Part shown: positions 1 to 11,819 of the stretch, piece by piece
Layout of the letters: each line of letters opens with the position of its first letter
How positions within the stretch are numbered: the stretch's first letter is position 1
From: Branchiostoma floridae
Lineage: Eukaryota; Chordata; Leptocardii; Amphioxiformes; Branchiostomatidae
Direction: 5' to 3'
Length of the DNA stretch: 64,000 bases
Assembly: GCF_000003815.2 (NCBI RefSeq)
Contig: NC_049982.1
Coordinates: forward strand, 16,354,621-16,418,620
The notes under the pieces: generated by a model
Told to the model about the DNA's origin: nothing
Seen by the model: the letters and a program-made list of their open reading frames with translations, nothing else
Databases searched by the model: none
Program-made: the position numbers and the translations under genes

Positions 1-3000
1 GCTTCATGGTGATTGTTGTGAATTGTCCTAGAAAATATTCTGTGTCTATCCTGATGAACATTTGAGAAACACCAAGGGAGCACCTTTATCTATGAGCCTC
101 ATCCAAGATGGGTACACAATATGAAGCACCAATCCTGAATGAAAATATATAAGTTATAACAGTATTCAATGACATGATGTGGCACTGCAAGATATAACCT
201 TTTTTTCTTTCATGTTGATATTTTAATAGCACAATCTTCAAAGTATTCCTTAAATACGCTATATTGTTCCCTTTGCCCTCAACTCATTACTCATAAATCA
301 ATCAATCACCCTTAATTAATCATGGAAGTTTTGCTTTCATCTTTGCTATGACGGAGTCAACATTTGATTTTTCATTACTCCAAGAATGGTGGCACATTGT
401 GTTATTTATGCCCTAAACTAGCTGCAGCTCCTGAGGGACAGATTATACTGTCAATTATTGGCTTCTGACCAAATCAGTCCTCAATTTTCTCCCACTTAAA
501 TCCTGCATGGAACACTGGAGGGTGTTTAATAAAGTCTATCAGTAATGACTTGGGCCTGTTGGGAATAAATGGAGAAGATAATTATAATGACTTGATGTGA
601 GATAAATGTCCCTGGGAGTTATCTGAATAATAATGCTCACAATCCATTACTTATGGATGACTAACCATTCGTATGTTGCATGTGTAAGTACAACTACAAC
701 GATAATGTAGGAACAGAGTTAAAAGATACAGTCTAAATGCATTCAGTAAAAGGAGCAAACCATAAAAAGTTCCAGGATAGGCACCACACACATATTCATT
801 GATTGTCAGTTGACACAATTTTAGCATACCATGCCATCAGGAAAATATGAAGTTCACATAGTTTTCATATCTTTCATTTACATATATTATACATACATTG
901 TACTATATTTACCTTACATCAAAACAAATTTTCCCTAAATAATCGTTATTACAGTGTTGTTATTGCTCTTGAGGTAAGGGCTGTAAAGCTTAAAAAAGAC
1001 TGCACCCTTTTGTTACATGATAACTCACATAAAGGGCTCAGCTACTCACGGATGACCATATCATAAGGAAACAGAACAGGAGGTTTCCCTCATAGTACTG
1101 CTTTGATGACGGGTGTAGATATCAACATAAATACGTTCAGTTCAGAAAGGCTATTTTTGTAACATCTTTTCTAGTGTAAACAGCTTTAAATCAAGGATCA
1201 TACCATAATACAGACACATGTACATAGCTGTAAGCAAATGTTTGGTAACTAACAGGTAAACACAATAATACTTGTTTCTTCAAAGTAATACTTTGTTAAC
1301 AATAACGGGAGAACTGTCTTTCAAGTGTTGACTGAAGGATACCTCGTACATGTAGTCGACAAAAGTTGTTGCAGGGAAATGAACAGGGTCAGGGAGAACC
1401 TACAATACATGTACATCTAACTCAAAGTTAGCTCAAGATCATGCACTCACCACACAAATCTTGTGATACATGTACCAATTGACTTACAAAAGACCCAAGA
1501 GAACTAAAGCTGGCAACTTATCAAAACAACTAAATAGACACAGTACATGTACAGATGTGAGGACTTGATGCCTCCACATTTTTGCTTCTATCTAAAAAAG
1601 GGCATTCTGCATTCTAACCTATCACATGTCCAGCAATACCATAAACATGTCAAATCATTCCTTGATTAATTGCAATGGCAGGTTGATATGGTCACAGCAA
1701 ACCTTCATAGCAGCTCAGAATCTAAGGGATTTGTACCATTTAACAGCTGGCCCATAAACATACAAAGCAACTCATGTGTTCAATCTGTTGGTACACTGAA
1801 AACTGTGTGTATGTATACAGTATTGCCCAAATGACAAGTGTTGACCAATTATACACTCAAAACCTAGATTGGTATTGTAGGCTGAAGGTTAAAAGGTCAG
1901 ACATCAGGATCATCTTCCTCCAGGACAGGAAGTAACAGTGTCTGAATTTGGAATGTTCCATTTTACCAGCAGGGGATCCACAAGTGGAAGCAGTAAATCT
2001 ACATCTACCTGACCTGAAAAATTTTTATTGTAACAAACAACTACCTTTGACACATTGGTATATACACCATCCATTTCTAGAATCTTTTTGTCAATTCCTT
2101 TTCTGTTAGAATACTCATATGAGATGTGTCATTCTGCTGTATTCTTAGTCAACAGATTTATTGACAAGACCCATGTCTAGAGGTTGAATGACAACACCCA
2201 TGTTGTTTTGGTGCCATACTGGTAGTTGTAATGAGTATCTAAGCACAAAATTGTAAGCAAAGACTAAAATGAGCCTGTTACCTCTTGTGTTTTGACATGT
2301 TGATTGATTCATAATTATTGTTTAGATGTGCAGCACCTCCCAATTAATCCTATCAATCAATGAATGAATGATTTGTTTGAAATTGTTTCACAACCAATTC
2401 AACGTGTTCCAAAAACCTCTATATAGAAGCAATATTTTTATTTTGTCCTTCACTAAATTTCACAATTCTACTGCCATTGCAAGTGAAGTTTAGTTTATAC
2501 ATGTACAAATAGTTGAAGTACTTGGGAACATACCCCACATAGGTACATTATGGTATGGGTCAGGAAGTCAACTACCAGGGTTTATATCTCCTACATGTTT
2601 ATTTACTGAAGACGTAGGCTGTCAGCAATAGCAACAGTGCACTTCAGGATACAGTACATAACAATCTCACTGATTTTTCTCTACCATGGAATGACTTTGT
2701 GGTTTGCCTAGTTAGCCGTTAAATCAGGATTTTCTACTGTCTTTTTTATGAAATAAAGGTCCTTCAACATGACATAACTGTAAATGCAGAAATGTTTGCA
2801 GTGGTTTTCTGTTCACAGTTTTTGCTGTGGCCCCTTCACCGTGAACACAAAACCATCGCAAACAAAATTACAGTGACTACAGTATACAATGCTATTGCAA
2901 ACTCAAAACCACCACGAATACTGCATTTTTCCATGTAGTACCGCAAAATTAAATTTCTGTGAACCTAAATTGATTTACAGTAATTCTTAACATACATGTA

Positions 3001-4799
3001 GTTGCCAAGCAAGTTGGAGTTGTATGTATTGTAGTGTCTTACAAAGTTTATCCAGGCACTTCAATCAATTTGAATTCGGTATGTAGGATACTACTTCTGT
3101 ATGGAAATATAAATTTTGTTAACTTACTTTATCTTTATTCTTTCTTTGTTTAATTCATGGTGACCATCCATGCATCTATTCATTCATTCAACTACAAACT
3201 ATTCAACTAATTCATCTATAACTTCCTTCATTCATTATTTGACAACAGGTTTAAAACATGTAGCATAATTTAACTCTCACCATGTCATATATATACTGAA
3301 GCACAGCTAAGTGTGAAATTATACAACAAGTGGGTTCCAAAGAGTATGCAAGCAAACAGAATTAAAAACTAGAGTTCGGGGACCTCATACCTCCATGAAA
3401 TATTTATTGCTTTTTTGTGGATGGTATGTATGTTTATAGTCAGTTGTATTTGAGAGTAATGGTTATATAATATAAATGTTATGGGAAAGTAGTGGTGTAT
3501 TTATTTAATGACACAGAGGATGTCCATCTGATTAGTAATTATCAAAATGTGACACTTAATTGTGTAATGTGCGTTTAAGAGGTCGACGGCATATGGTAGC
3601 GTGGTGTTCCTTAAGCTTGATGTTTGGCATTTAAAATGTCTAAGGTTGTCAGCATTATTGAGGTTCGAATACTAGTATGTGCCTCAGAGCTGTGTGGTGG
3701 GAGGAAGTTGGGAAACTCAGAAAGAAGAAGGGATGTGGCCAACTTTAGTCAGATGGTGATTTGATTTTCCACCAATATGTCATAACATCAGCTGTTCACA
3801 TGGTACAAAAACGAGATGCACACTTTCCTCTGACAGCCCTACACCAACTGTAAGATGAATACTTGGCGCCAACCCCGTCTGCTAACAGCTGTCACCTCAC
3901 CATCTGCTTGGAGCTAAGCCCATTAACAAACACATAAAGCACGATGCCTGTACCAATATATCTCAAATATAGGGGTGATTTCTGATATTATTACATCGAT
4001 TATAACGACAGATACGGCTCCCAAAATCTCATCGATTCGAGCTTTCATCACACCCCACCAACACAACAAGTATGAAACCAATCCATCCAGCCGTTCTTGA
4101 GTAATCATCTACACAGACAGAGACACATAACAGAAAATATAACCTCCATTCCATGACATTTCATGGAGGTAACTACAGTACATCATTTGACTAGAGTGCC
4201 AAACATAGGGCCTGAACTCCTCCAGATACAAAGGTTGTTCTGAATGACAGTGATCGTGATACTGTTAACTTGTTGTCATGTAGTAATATGTGAATTTCTT
4301 GGTCCAAAACATGGAGTGGAAGATCACCTTGAAAAGTGAATATGTGCGCAAACTAACGGCTGTTTACTTGATTTGCAAGCAACAGGATCACAATAAACAT
4401 TAATCTTGATGGGGTGAGAAATAAACAAAAAGATGAGTTGAAGAAGCCACATCTAGTTTTTACCGATCAACATACATAAATTAGGTTAGAAGGTTGTTGC
4501 TGCTCTTCTCGTAAATATATCAACAGATCAGATACATGTAAACTTCGCGAGCAACAAGTTTAATAGTAGGATGTGACTGAACCAACAAACATACAGTAAA
4601 ATGGAGATCAGGAACGAATTTGACGATTTTAAGGCAAAAGAAACGCACAACAGGAAACGCTTTTGTGGGCGTTCGCCGAAAGCGGAAGGGTGCAAAACAT
4701 CCTCAGGACGCTGGAATTTCACCAAAAAATCCCTTGAAAAATCGATTAGCTGCCGTCATTGGTCCCTAAAATTAACACCCCAGGTGACTCTGTACTCAC
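1..4799. other. Non-coding, probable first intron of the DOCK-like gene
   Basis: AT-rich sequence with no long reading frame and no exon that I could tie to a known protein on either strand. It lies downstream, on the minus strand, of the DOCK-like first exon at 4800-4842, so it is most simply part of a first intron running out of the left edge. Apart from the repeat at about 3388-4171 I see only simple AT-rich and TACATGTA-type sequence. Confidence 0.5.
3388..4171. repeat. Interspersed repeat with short inverted ends
   Basis: The ends match as inverted repeats: TACCTCCATGAAAT at 3388 and ATTTCATGGAGGTA ending at 4171. The right part, read on the minus strand, carries a module (ACTCAAGAACGGCTGGATGG, then a run ending in TCATACTTGTTG) that resembles modules at 43910, 45385 and 46470. 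No protein-coding capacity is evident; a 61-codon frame inside is probably chance. It may be a non-autonomous DNA transposon, but no target-site duplication was established. Confidence 0.4.
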
Positions 4800-4842
4800 C
4801 TACGGCATATTTCCTAGTAGTGGTGGGCACCCAGCGCGTCAT
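4800..4842 (-). CDS. First coding exon of a DOCK1/2/5-like Rac/Rho guanine exchange factor (partial)
   Basis: On the minus strand an ATG at 4842 opens 14 codons reading MTRWVPTTTRKYAV and then a first-position G, followed by a canonical GTGAGT donor. The peptide closely matches the remembered start of DOCK1 (MTRWVPT then a KYGV-type run) that leads into the N-terminal SH3 domain. DOCK1/2/5 proteins work with ELMO to load Rac with GTP at the membrane for engulfment, migration and cell fusion. The rest of the gene should lie to the left, outside the window; I found no second exon in 1-4799, so intron 1 would exceed 4.7 kb. A ten-codon upstream ORF lies 40 bases 5'. The exon is tiny, so the call rests on seven identical leading residues plus the splice site. 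Confidence 0.65.
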
Positions 4843-4881
4843 CTTGCGATGTACTTCACGATTTGGAGGCAACCAACGATG

Positions 4882-4911
4882 CTAACTTTCCCAAAACTCC
4901 ACTTCCGCCAT
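4882..4911 (-). promoter_or_regulatory. Upstream ORF in the DOCK-like 5' leader
   Basis: A strong start context, CAACATGGCGGAAG, opens the ten-codon frame MAEVEFWES-stop just 5' of the DOCK-like start. The AACATGGCGG core also fits the YY1 binding consensus (AAnATGGCGGC) found near many animal transcription starts, so this may mark the promoter as much as a translated uORF. Confidence 0.4.
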
Positions 4912-5508
4912 GTTGAATATCTGTGACCACCGCAGAAAAGCATAAAGTGGTATGATGAAATACAATACAATATTGCCTTTCAAAATAACACGTATAACAC
5001 ATATAAAAATTGGTTGAACAAAACGTCTCAATTGTACATTTTCTAGCATGATAAGTCCACATAAGTCATGCTCTACTTCAGAAGATGATATTTAGCTACA
5101 ACGATGGGTAATAGCGTGTTGATGCGCTTGTCGATTCCTGGTCATATGATCCAGGACGACCCCATTATCCAGTGGGAGTGTCAGACTACGGGAACTGATG
5201 GGTCAATTCAATTCATGTCATGTCAGACGTCAGATGTCACCAGGACGGTCCTTTTTTTTTGCCCTTTACAGCTTTTGTAGATTGTTGATTTTGGAAGAGA
5301 AGAAGAGATTATCTTTCATCCACAATATCTTTAGTATTTATTCATTTCTGATTCTGCCATGTTTAAACTTTAAAGTTATTCATTTATTTATAAATGTAGA
5401 ATTGATTGACGCAATAACGTTAACGTTATATGGATGACATCCTCTGGGATTTTTTTTTTATTCGAATGAAACAGACGAAAATTGATACGATCGGATGTCA
5501 TCAATATT

Positions 5509-5638
5509 CTCCAAGCAGAGGTTGACTTGCGGAGATAACTGTAGACGTATAGTGGTGGTCGGGATGTTTTACAGTCTTGCTCCCCTCAGGTGAGCTTGTA
5601 AAATCCCCACCATGCCGCAACCCAACCTCTGCTTGGAG
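5509..5638. mobile_element. 130-bp MITE with 16-bp terminal inverted repeats
   Basis: CTCCAAGCAGAGGTTG at 5509 is mirrored by CAACCTCTGCTTGGAG ending at 5638, and similarity continues a few bases inward. The interior has no coding capacity. A second fragment with AGCAGAGGTTG occurs near 6119, showing that the sequence is dispersed. A clear target-site duplication was not found. Confidence 0.6.
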
Positions 5639-6312
5639 TAGTCATTAATACAATCAAATTATGAAACCAACATGGATTTTTTTATGGATGGCATTCGAGC
5701 ACATCGATCTTCATTCATTTGCTCCAAAAAATTCGACCATACTGTTAATCGTACCAAAGTAGCTGTAAAATGAGCACGTTATATGCCATAAAAACTGATA
5801 CATTTTTCTCTGCCTTCGTCACTTTGGACGGGAGTAAAACATGCCAGATTCAAGTAAATTTATTGGGTTAATTTTCATTAGTGATGTAACGTGATTGTGA
5901 TTGGGTTAGATGCCTCCATGATTTTCCTCTTTCAACCGCCGGGCGTTGTTTAAAACAAACAAACAAATGGCTACGAAACTATCACGATAATGATATTTCA
6001 TTTTGCGAATAGTTAATCACGGTAACAATGATAAAAGTTAAATAAAACTTTAGATGCTCGGTCTCAGATGATTATAGCAAGGAATCCAAGGCGGGGAGCA
6101 CCGAATCATTACTCTGAAAGCAGAGGTTGAGGGGGAATCGTGACCTCTTTTGTATGCTGTCCGAAAAAGACAGCATATAACAAAAAGCTCACGATTTTCT
6201 CCTCTAACGTTACTCAGAGAAAGTAGGATGAGCGTAACAGACGTCGGAGGACAAAGAAAGAGCTATTTAAAAGGAAGGCAAGGTTGACAACCCCCATACC
6301 GGAAAGAGTGGT

Positions 6313-6333
6313 ATGGCCTACGTGAGGTCATAG
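6313..6333 (+). promoter_or_regulatory. Upstream ORF in the PLPBP leader
   Basis: ATGGCC opens a six-codon frame MAYVRS-stop, 32 bases before the PLPBP start codon. Whether it lies within the transcript depends on the unmapped transcription start. Confidence 0.3.
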
Positions 6334-6364
6334 AGGTCAGGTCTGACGTTGTGAACATTTGGGT

Positions 6365-9300
6365 ATGCGAAGATTTGCAGCGATGGTCGACAGCGAAGTG
6401 GGCCGTGCTCTGCGCTCTGTTCTCGATCGTGTACAGACTGCGGCTGCTAAACGGCCCGAGGTAAGGTTAAGGAACGCCTGGAAGTGCCGATGTGGCTTGA
6501 TTACCGAGAAGTGGAGACTGGGAGGTCGGGTAGGAAGGACGCCCTCTACACTGTGACCTAGTTCATGTTCTATTTTTGGCGACGCTTCCAGCGAAGCACT
6601 GTACAAACCAGATTTCGTTCGACTTGAAATTATATAAACCTTAACCCTCCTACATATTACATATTACGTGTTGCATTTTGCCCAGTTTGACGTTTATTGT
6701 AAACAACGTTGAGGGTTGTCGCAAATAATGTCCCGTTTAGCTAGTCTTGCACGTCCTTCTTCTAAAAACAACGTTGAGGTCAAGGCGGTTTTAACGTCCT
6801 TGATTTGGTGGCAACTGCTTGTGACACCGGTCGCAATTAGTACAGTTCATCTACCGCAAGTCCTACAGGGATGCTGAGGTTGCAGTAACAAATTACAATG
6901 TACGGGATCATTTTAACAGCCACATGGTTTGAACTTTGAACCTAAGTACTTAGTAAGGAGACATAAACTCCAACACTCAAAGAAGATGACTGCCCCTTCA
7001 TACACAGGTTACATGTAGCACCTAGTCTCTAACAGACTCCATTGGTTGGTAGTCCAAAGTGGGCAAGTAGACAGAAGAGATCATTATGCAGCCATATGTG
7101 TAGCTGGGACCACACTTCAACACATAAAAAAAAAACATATTTTTACTTCTAATACACAGTGTTCTTTTTCTGTGACGTTGGGGCAAGATCCATTAGCGAC
7201 AGGGATAAACAAGTCCACTAGCCCTATTGTCCAGGGCAAGTGAAAGTGCTGTTCGGGCAAGTGCATGTCCTACCCCACTTGTCCGATCGGGCAAGTAAGA
7301 TTTTTCCATTGATTTTAGTGCAATTTTGATATACTTGTTACTTTTTACAGTCATGACATCAAGCAATTGTCTACAGAGAATTCCATTGCTGGAAGTGAAA
7401 ATGCATATACTAGTAACAGTGACATTTGAATTTTGGGCAAGTGAAAAATTGGTTCGGGCAAGTACATTTTTTATGTGCTTGCCCGATAGGACAAGTGGAT
7501 TTTAGAAAACTTGTTCAACCCTGAGCGATAACGTTTTTTGCGTTTCCAGCGCATGAAGATACCTTTTTCTTCCCATTCTTTGCATGTCCCTGCCTTCCCC
7601 GAAGTCTGTCTAATGCGCTGGGGGGTTATAATTAGCCGTCTCAAAACCCCAAAGTACTCCACAACATGACCTATTACAAACATTTATCACTATTCAAACA
7701 TTTGGGCCACCATTTTGAATGGGTCCGGAGATGTTCGGGTACCAGTCCTGGGAATGTTCCGAGCGTCCTGTTTAACTTAGGAAAAATGTGTTTTTCCTTG
7801 CGGGTTTGCCCCAACTTATCATAGGTGTACAGTTTGCAACCAAGGTACCAAACTCCTCTGGCCATCCTTTGGTATATTGTTTCATCTATTTGACCAATTT
7901 CAATTATTTTTACATCAGCCTATGGAGTCTGGTAGAGACTAGGTGGGCTGTTAACCTCTCTTCCCTCCCTCAGCATCTGCCAAAAGTACAGCCTCGTTTG
8001 GTGGCAGTCACCAAGACCAAACCCAAGGAACTGATCCTGTCTGCATATAAAGCTGGTCAGAGGCACTTTGGGGAGAATTATGTGAGTAGATTATGTTTGC
8101 ATGTTATTCAGGTATATGAACCCAATTTCTGTTAGAAATTTCCTGTTTTTTTGGTGAAGGTATCACTTGCCATGGTTATAAAAGACTGGCATTTGTGCCT
8201 TGTGAAAAGTTAGATGCTAAGTATGTAGTAATGATGTTAGCTATATCAAGTATGTGTCCAGTAATTGCTGGTCATCTTTAGTTTTGTCAAGTCATTGATG
8301 GACATATTGGAAAAACTTTAGTTCATATTTCTGCAACTTGTGCTTTCTGTTGAAATGTACCTGGACCTTTATTTGCTTTTTTGTATTCATTCAGACACAC
8401 AGACACAATAAGGTTACTGTTTTGAAGTGGACTTCTGCAAACACTATGCTAAATTTTTGCTTTCTCTGAATCCCTAGGTGCAAGAACTGACAGATAAAGC
8501 ATCAGATCCAGAGGTAAGGTGACATGGGTGCTATTGGTGAAAGCACTGCATCAGTGCATGCATAAAAGTCTACATAGAACCAATTGTCTTAAACTCCAGT
8601 GAGCAGTGTTGTACAACAATCAGCCAATCAAATTAGCCTGTAAGTCCTCTACTGTAACATTCCCTTACCAGGGCTCGAAATTCATTTTTGGGATTAGGTG
8701 CACTGGTGCACCCAGCTTAAAAAAATGGGTGCACCAAAATATTTGTGGGTGCACCGCTTAAATTTAAGTAGAATGTAAAAAGAAAACTAACAACAAAACT
8801 CAGTTACAAGCTATCAAATTCTTAAACAAGTAACATTACAGACATTTTTTATTATTATTAACACTTAGATCTCAAGAATATAATGTATAGTAGTATACTC
8901 TATATTTTTCCATACATAAACCTAAGAAAATATTTGGGTGCACTCTGTGCACCCACTGAAAAAAATTGGGTGCACAGTTTCAATTTTGGGTGCACCTGGG
9001 TGCACATGCACCCAGTATTTCGAGCCCTGCTTACCCAGTACCCATCTCGTGCATATTGAATATTGTATAATTTCAGTATCGTATCAAGCCATTCCAGAAT
9101 ATTGAATCTCATACACTGTATGTGTTACAATTCTTTCAAGATTGTAGGCCAGCTAAATGACATCAGATGGCACTTCATTGGACACCTGCAAAGGAATAAA
9201 GTCAATAAGGTCACTGGTAAGTGTGACAATTTGGTGTGGGCTTGTCTATTCAATTTGCACCTTGACAGATAGGCTGTGAGAAACATTTTTACTCACACTC

Positions 9301-11391
9301 TCTCCTGATCCCCTATTTCAAATATCTCCCCTCCCTTTTTTCACTGTTCCCCTTCCTTCAGTCTTAAAACTTTTATAGCCATAATCAATGATAGTAATAG
9401 TCCTAAGATAGGACTACCAAAAGAAAATATGTAGTAAATAAAAATCACAGTTGTATCCTGAGCAGTTTTTGTATTGTCTATTTTTGGAATACATTAATTT
9501 GCCATCTGAAGCCTGTGAAGTAAAAACTGACAAGTCCAATAGATGATCATTGACATCTAAAGCTTTAACGATTAGTTTTTCATTGCACATGTACAAAGAA
9601 TAGAGGATCTTAAGTTGAATGTTAATTTCTACACCACATGTCACCAAATATCTGTACTCCATAGGTATACCAAACCTTTATATGGTGGAAACTGTTGACT
9701 CAGAGAAGCTAGCTACGGCCATCAATGCATCCTGGGAAAAATTGGGCAGAACAGACAGGTTGAAAGTCATGATCCAAGTCAACACCAGCAGGGAAGAACG
9801 TAATAAGTCACTTTTTCATTCTTTGTCTTTAGTTCTCCTTGATTAACGCAGTCCTTTTTGTAACTTTGAGGATATGCTATGTTGATTGAAACTAAGTGCA
9901 AGTAGATATGATAACATATTCAACATTCTTTTGTACTGTTGTTTCATTTTCAATTTTTCAGGATTCCAAGAAGTTGACAAAACCTTGTATGGCTCTTCAA
10001 ATATCACCACTAAGTGCTGCAGAGTACAAAGTCTTGCATAAACTAGTAATCTTCCTGTAAAATCATGATACTGTTCAATGTGAAGCATTGCAGACAAGTT
10101 AAAGTTTTTTTCACTTTGCAGAAAAACATGGTACATCCCCTGAGAAGGTGTGTGACCTGTATAAGCATGTTGTGGAGAATTGTCCACACCTGCAAGCCGT
10201 GGGGATCATGACTATAGGTGTGTACGACTATGACCTGCGCAACGGACCAAACCCAGACTTCCAGGTCAGTACTAATCAGTTATGTAGATCATTACGATGG
10301 TCAGTTGAAAATATGTCAGGGCTCGAAATACCACCTGCATATGCAGGTTAGTGCAGGTAAAATTGAATCTGTGCAGGCATTTCTGATATCTACCTGCACC
10401 TAACCTGCACTGGTCCATGTACTGGGTTTTATACATAAATTTCCTTTGATTTAGATGTATAGGGATTGTTATTAGCTGCATTGACTGTGACCACCTATTA
10501 AGTATAAAAGAAAAAAAATAGCAATGGTTCCTAAACAATTTTAGTATGATTCATACTTCCTAAACTGAGAGTGGTGCAGGTAAAATTTGTCTGGTGCAGG
10601 TAATTTCTAATGTTACCTGCACCAGTGCAGGTATGCAGAAACAAGGATTTTGAGCTGTGTGTGTATATTACATGTTGACAGGTGCTCCTGGAGTGTAGAA
10701 CAAATATATGCCAGACCTTCAACCTCCAACCTGAAGATGTGGAACTGAGCATGGGCATGTCTACAGACTTTGAACATGCTGTAAGTTGTCTTCTTCCTTG
10801 CCTTATTTTATCTATTTATTTTCTTATAACACTAATGTACTCTGAAAACTTTTGGGGACTTTGTAACTTTGATTTTATCATTATCTAGTACATGTAGTTG
10901 CAATAAAACATTTTCCAAACAGTACGTCACAATTGATAACAAAGTCTTGTGTTTAGTTTTATCTATAATTAGACAGAATTATTAGATAATTGTCATTGTA
11001 AATCCTCTGAAAAGGTGTAGTAGAAGTTTAACTGTCATTCCTAAGACTATTCCTTATGGTACATGTATGACCTTCAGACAAGATATTGTTTCACTCATGA
11101 GGATACCACATTGAACTGTGTACATGTTTTGATTGGTAGTAGTCATGCAATAACATCGTACTATTGCCTAATACCTTTTTAAATCTTTTATGTCAGATTG
11201 AAGTGGGCAGTACAAATATCAGAGTTGGCAGCACCATTTTTGGAGCAAGACAATATCCAGGCTCTAAACCTCCTCCGAAGACCACACCCAACAACCCAAA
11301 TGCCACACCTAACGACCAGCAGCAGCAGACAACTACTGACAAAGTGGAGAGCACCAGACAAAAATTAGATGCTGTAAATGTGAACTCATAA
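6365..11391 (+). CDS. PLPBP: Pyridoxal phosphate homeostasis protein (PLPBP/PROSC, YggS family)
   Basis: Eight exons: 6365-6460, 7974-8081, 8478-8513, 9141-9216, 9665-9799, 10122-10264, 10682-10780, 11197-11391, giving 295 aa against about 275 in human. All junctions are GT-AG and phases agree. The protein binds pyridoxal 5'-phosphate without a known enzymatic reaction and buffers vitamin B6 in the cytosol and mitochondria. Family signatures are visible: LVAVTKTKP with the PLP Schiff-base lysine at about K46, [36 protein letters not shown] and the phosphate-binding [15 protein letters not shown] near the end. The start at 6365 ([13 protein letters not shown]) was chosen because it mirrors the human N-terminus; M7 at 6383 is possible. 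After the conserved domain there is a family-atypical tail of about 45 residues rich in P, T, N and Q. Introns 1, 3 and 6 each hold a MITE. A polyadenylation signal lies at 11507. Confidence 0.95.
7200..7523. mobile_element. hAT-like MITE with GGGCAAGT subterminal repeats
   Basis: Ends are CAGGGATAAACAAGT and ACTTGTTCAACCCTG, flanked by a perfect 5-bp duplication AGCGA (7195-7199 and 7524-7528). Just inside both ends sit several copies of GGGCAAGT or its complement. No coding capacity. It lies in PLPBP intron 1. CAGGG-type ends with a 5-bp duplication fit the hAT5 group of non-autonomous elements; the superfamily is inferred. Confidence 0.75.
8669..9029. mobile_element. hAT-like MITE with GGGTGCACC subterminal repeats
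   Basis: Ends are CAGGGCTCGAAAT and ATTTCGAGCCCTG, a perfect 13-bp inverted repeat, flanked by the 5-bp duplication CTTAC (8664-8668 and 9030-9034). About eight copies of the palindromic core GGTGCACC or TGGGTGCAC cluster within 100 bp of each end. It lies in PLPBP intron 3. Same architecture as the elements at 7200 and 10317 but a different internal motif. Confidence 0.8.
10317..10659. mobile_element. hAT-like MITE with TGCAGGT subterminal repeats
   Basis: The left end CAGGGCTCGAAAT is identical to that of the element at 8669; the right end ATTTTGAGCTGTG is a decayed match. TGCAGGT or ACCTGCA occurs about ten times in the two flanks. The flanking 5-mers TATGT and TGTGT differ by one base. 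Located in PLPBP intron 6. Confidence 0.7.
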
Positions 11392-11506
11392 TATGAAAAA
11401 AAGTTGAACTTTTTAGCAGCAGTGAATGAAATTGAAAATCCAAACTGCTACTATGCAGGGAGGATTCCAGTTCCTATGGAAACTCTTATTTATCAGAAGT
11501 GTGAGA

Positions 11507-11512
11507 AATAAA
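11507..11512 (+). terminator. PLPBP polyadenylation signal
   Basis: AATAAA lies 116 bases after the PLPBP stop codon. No cleavage site evidence is available, so an extended 3' UTR is possible. Confidence 0.5.
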
Positions 11513-11579
11513 AGGCTTTTAGTGCAAATGCATTTCATTGGTGATTTTTTTCAAGGGACCATCGCTTCATTCCTGTTCT

Positions 11580-11815
11580 TTAACGTGCCTGGGGTATGGC
11601 TCTCCCCAGACACGGGACCTCCATTTAACGTCCTATCCGAGGGACGGCCCTAGCCGAAACTAGGTACTCATTTTCACCTGAGTAAAGTGAGGAAAGTCGT
11701 GTAAAGTGCCTTTCCCAGGGGCACAAGATCGGTGACACACAGCTGGATTCGAACCTGCAACCTCTCGGTCATGGGCCGAACACAATACCACTGTGCTTCG
11801 CGGTCATGGTTCTAA
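11580..11815 (-). mobile_element. tRNA-derived SINE
   Basis: On the minus strand an A-box-like TGGTATTGTGTTCGG is followed by the B-box GGTTCGAATCC (complement of 11745-11755), the internal Pol III promoter of a tRNA-like head. Then comes a body containing the complement of TTTCCCAGGGGCACAAGATC and TGAGGAAAGTCGTGTAAAGTG. Related copies lie at 45735-46000 and 48895-49085. No real tRNA gene can be folded from it. Confidence 0.65.
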
Positions 11816-11819
11816 TGTC

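Larger units (their letters stand above)
4843..6364. other. Divergent intergenic promoter region, DOCK-like / PLPBP
   Basis: About 1.5 kb separates the minus-strand DOCK-like start (4842) from the plus-strand PLPBP start (6365). It holds a small inverted-repeat element (5509-5638), a related fragment near 6115 and a short PLPBP uORF at 6313-6333. No other coding exon is recognisable; the plus-strand frame at 4601-4885 is unsupported. Confidence 0.5.

Noticed and set aside
1880-1945. Minus-strand frame ending TLLLPVLEEDDPDV-stop after a CAG
   Set aside because: It looks like a protein C-terminus, but the acceptor lacks a pyrimidine tract, there is no partner exon and it would lie inside the DOCK-like intron.
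4601-4885. 94-codon plus-strand frame
   Set aside because: It overlaps the DOCK-like exon and leader on the other strand, has no known motif and is typical of a chance frame in a GC-richer promoter region.
11740-11815. Possible tRNA gene (GGTTCGAATCC B-box)
   Set aside because: No acceptor stem or anticodon arm can be paired, and the attached body is shared with other SINE copies.
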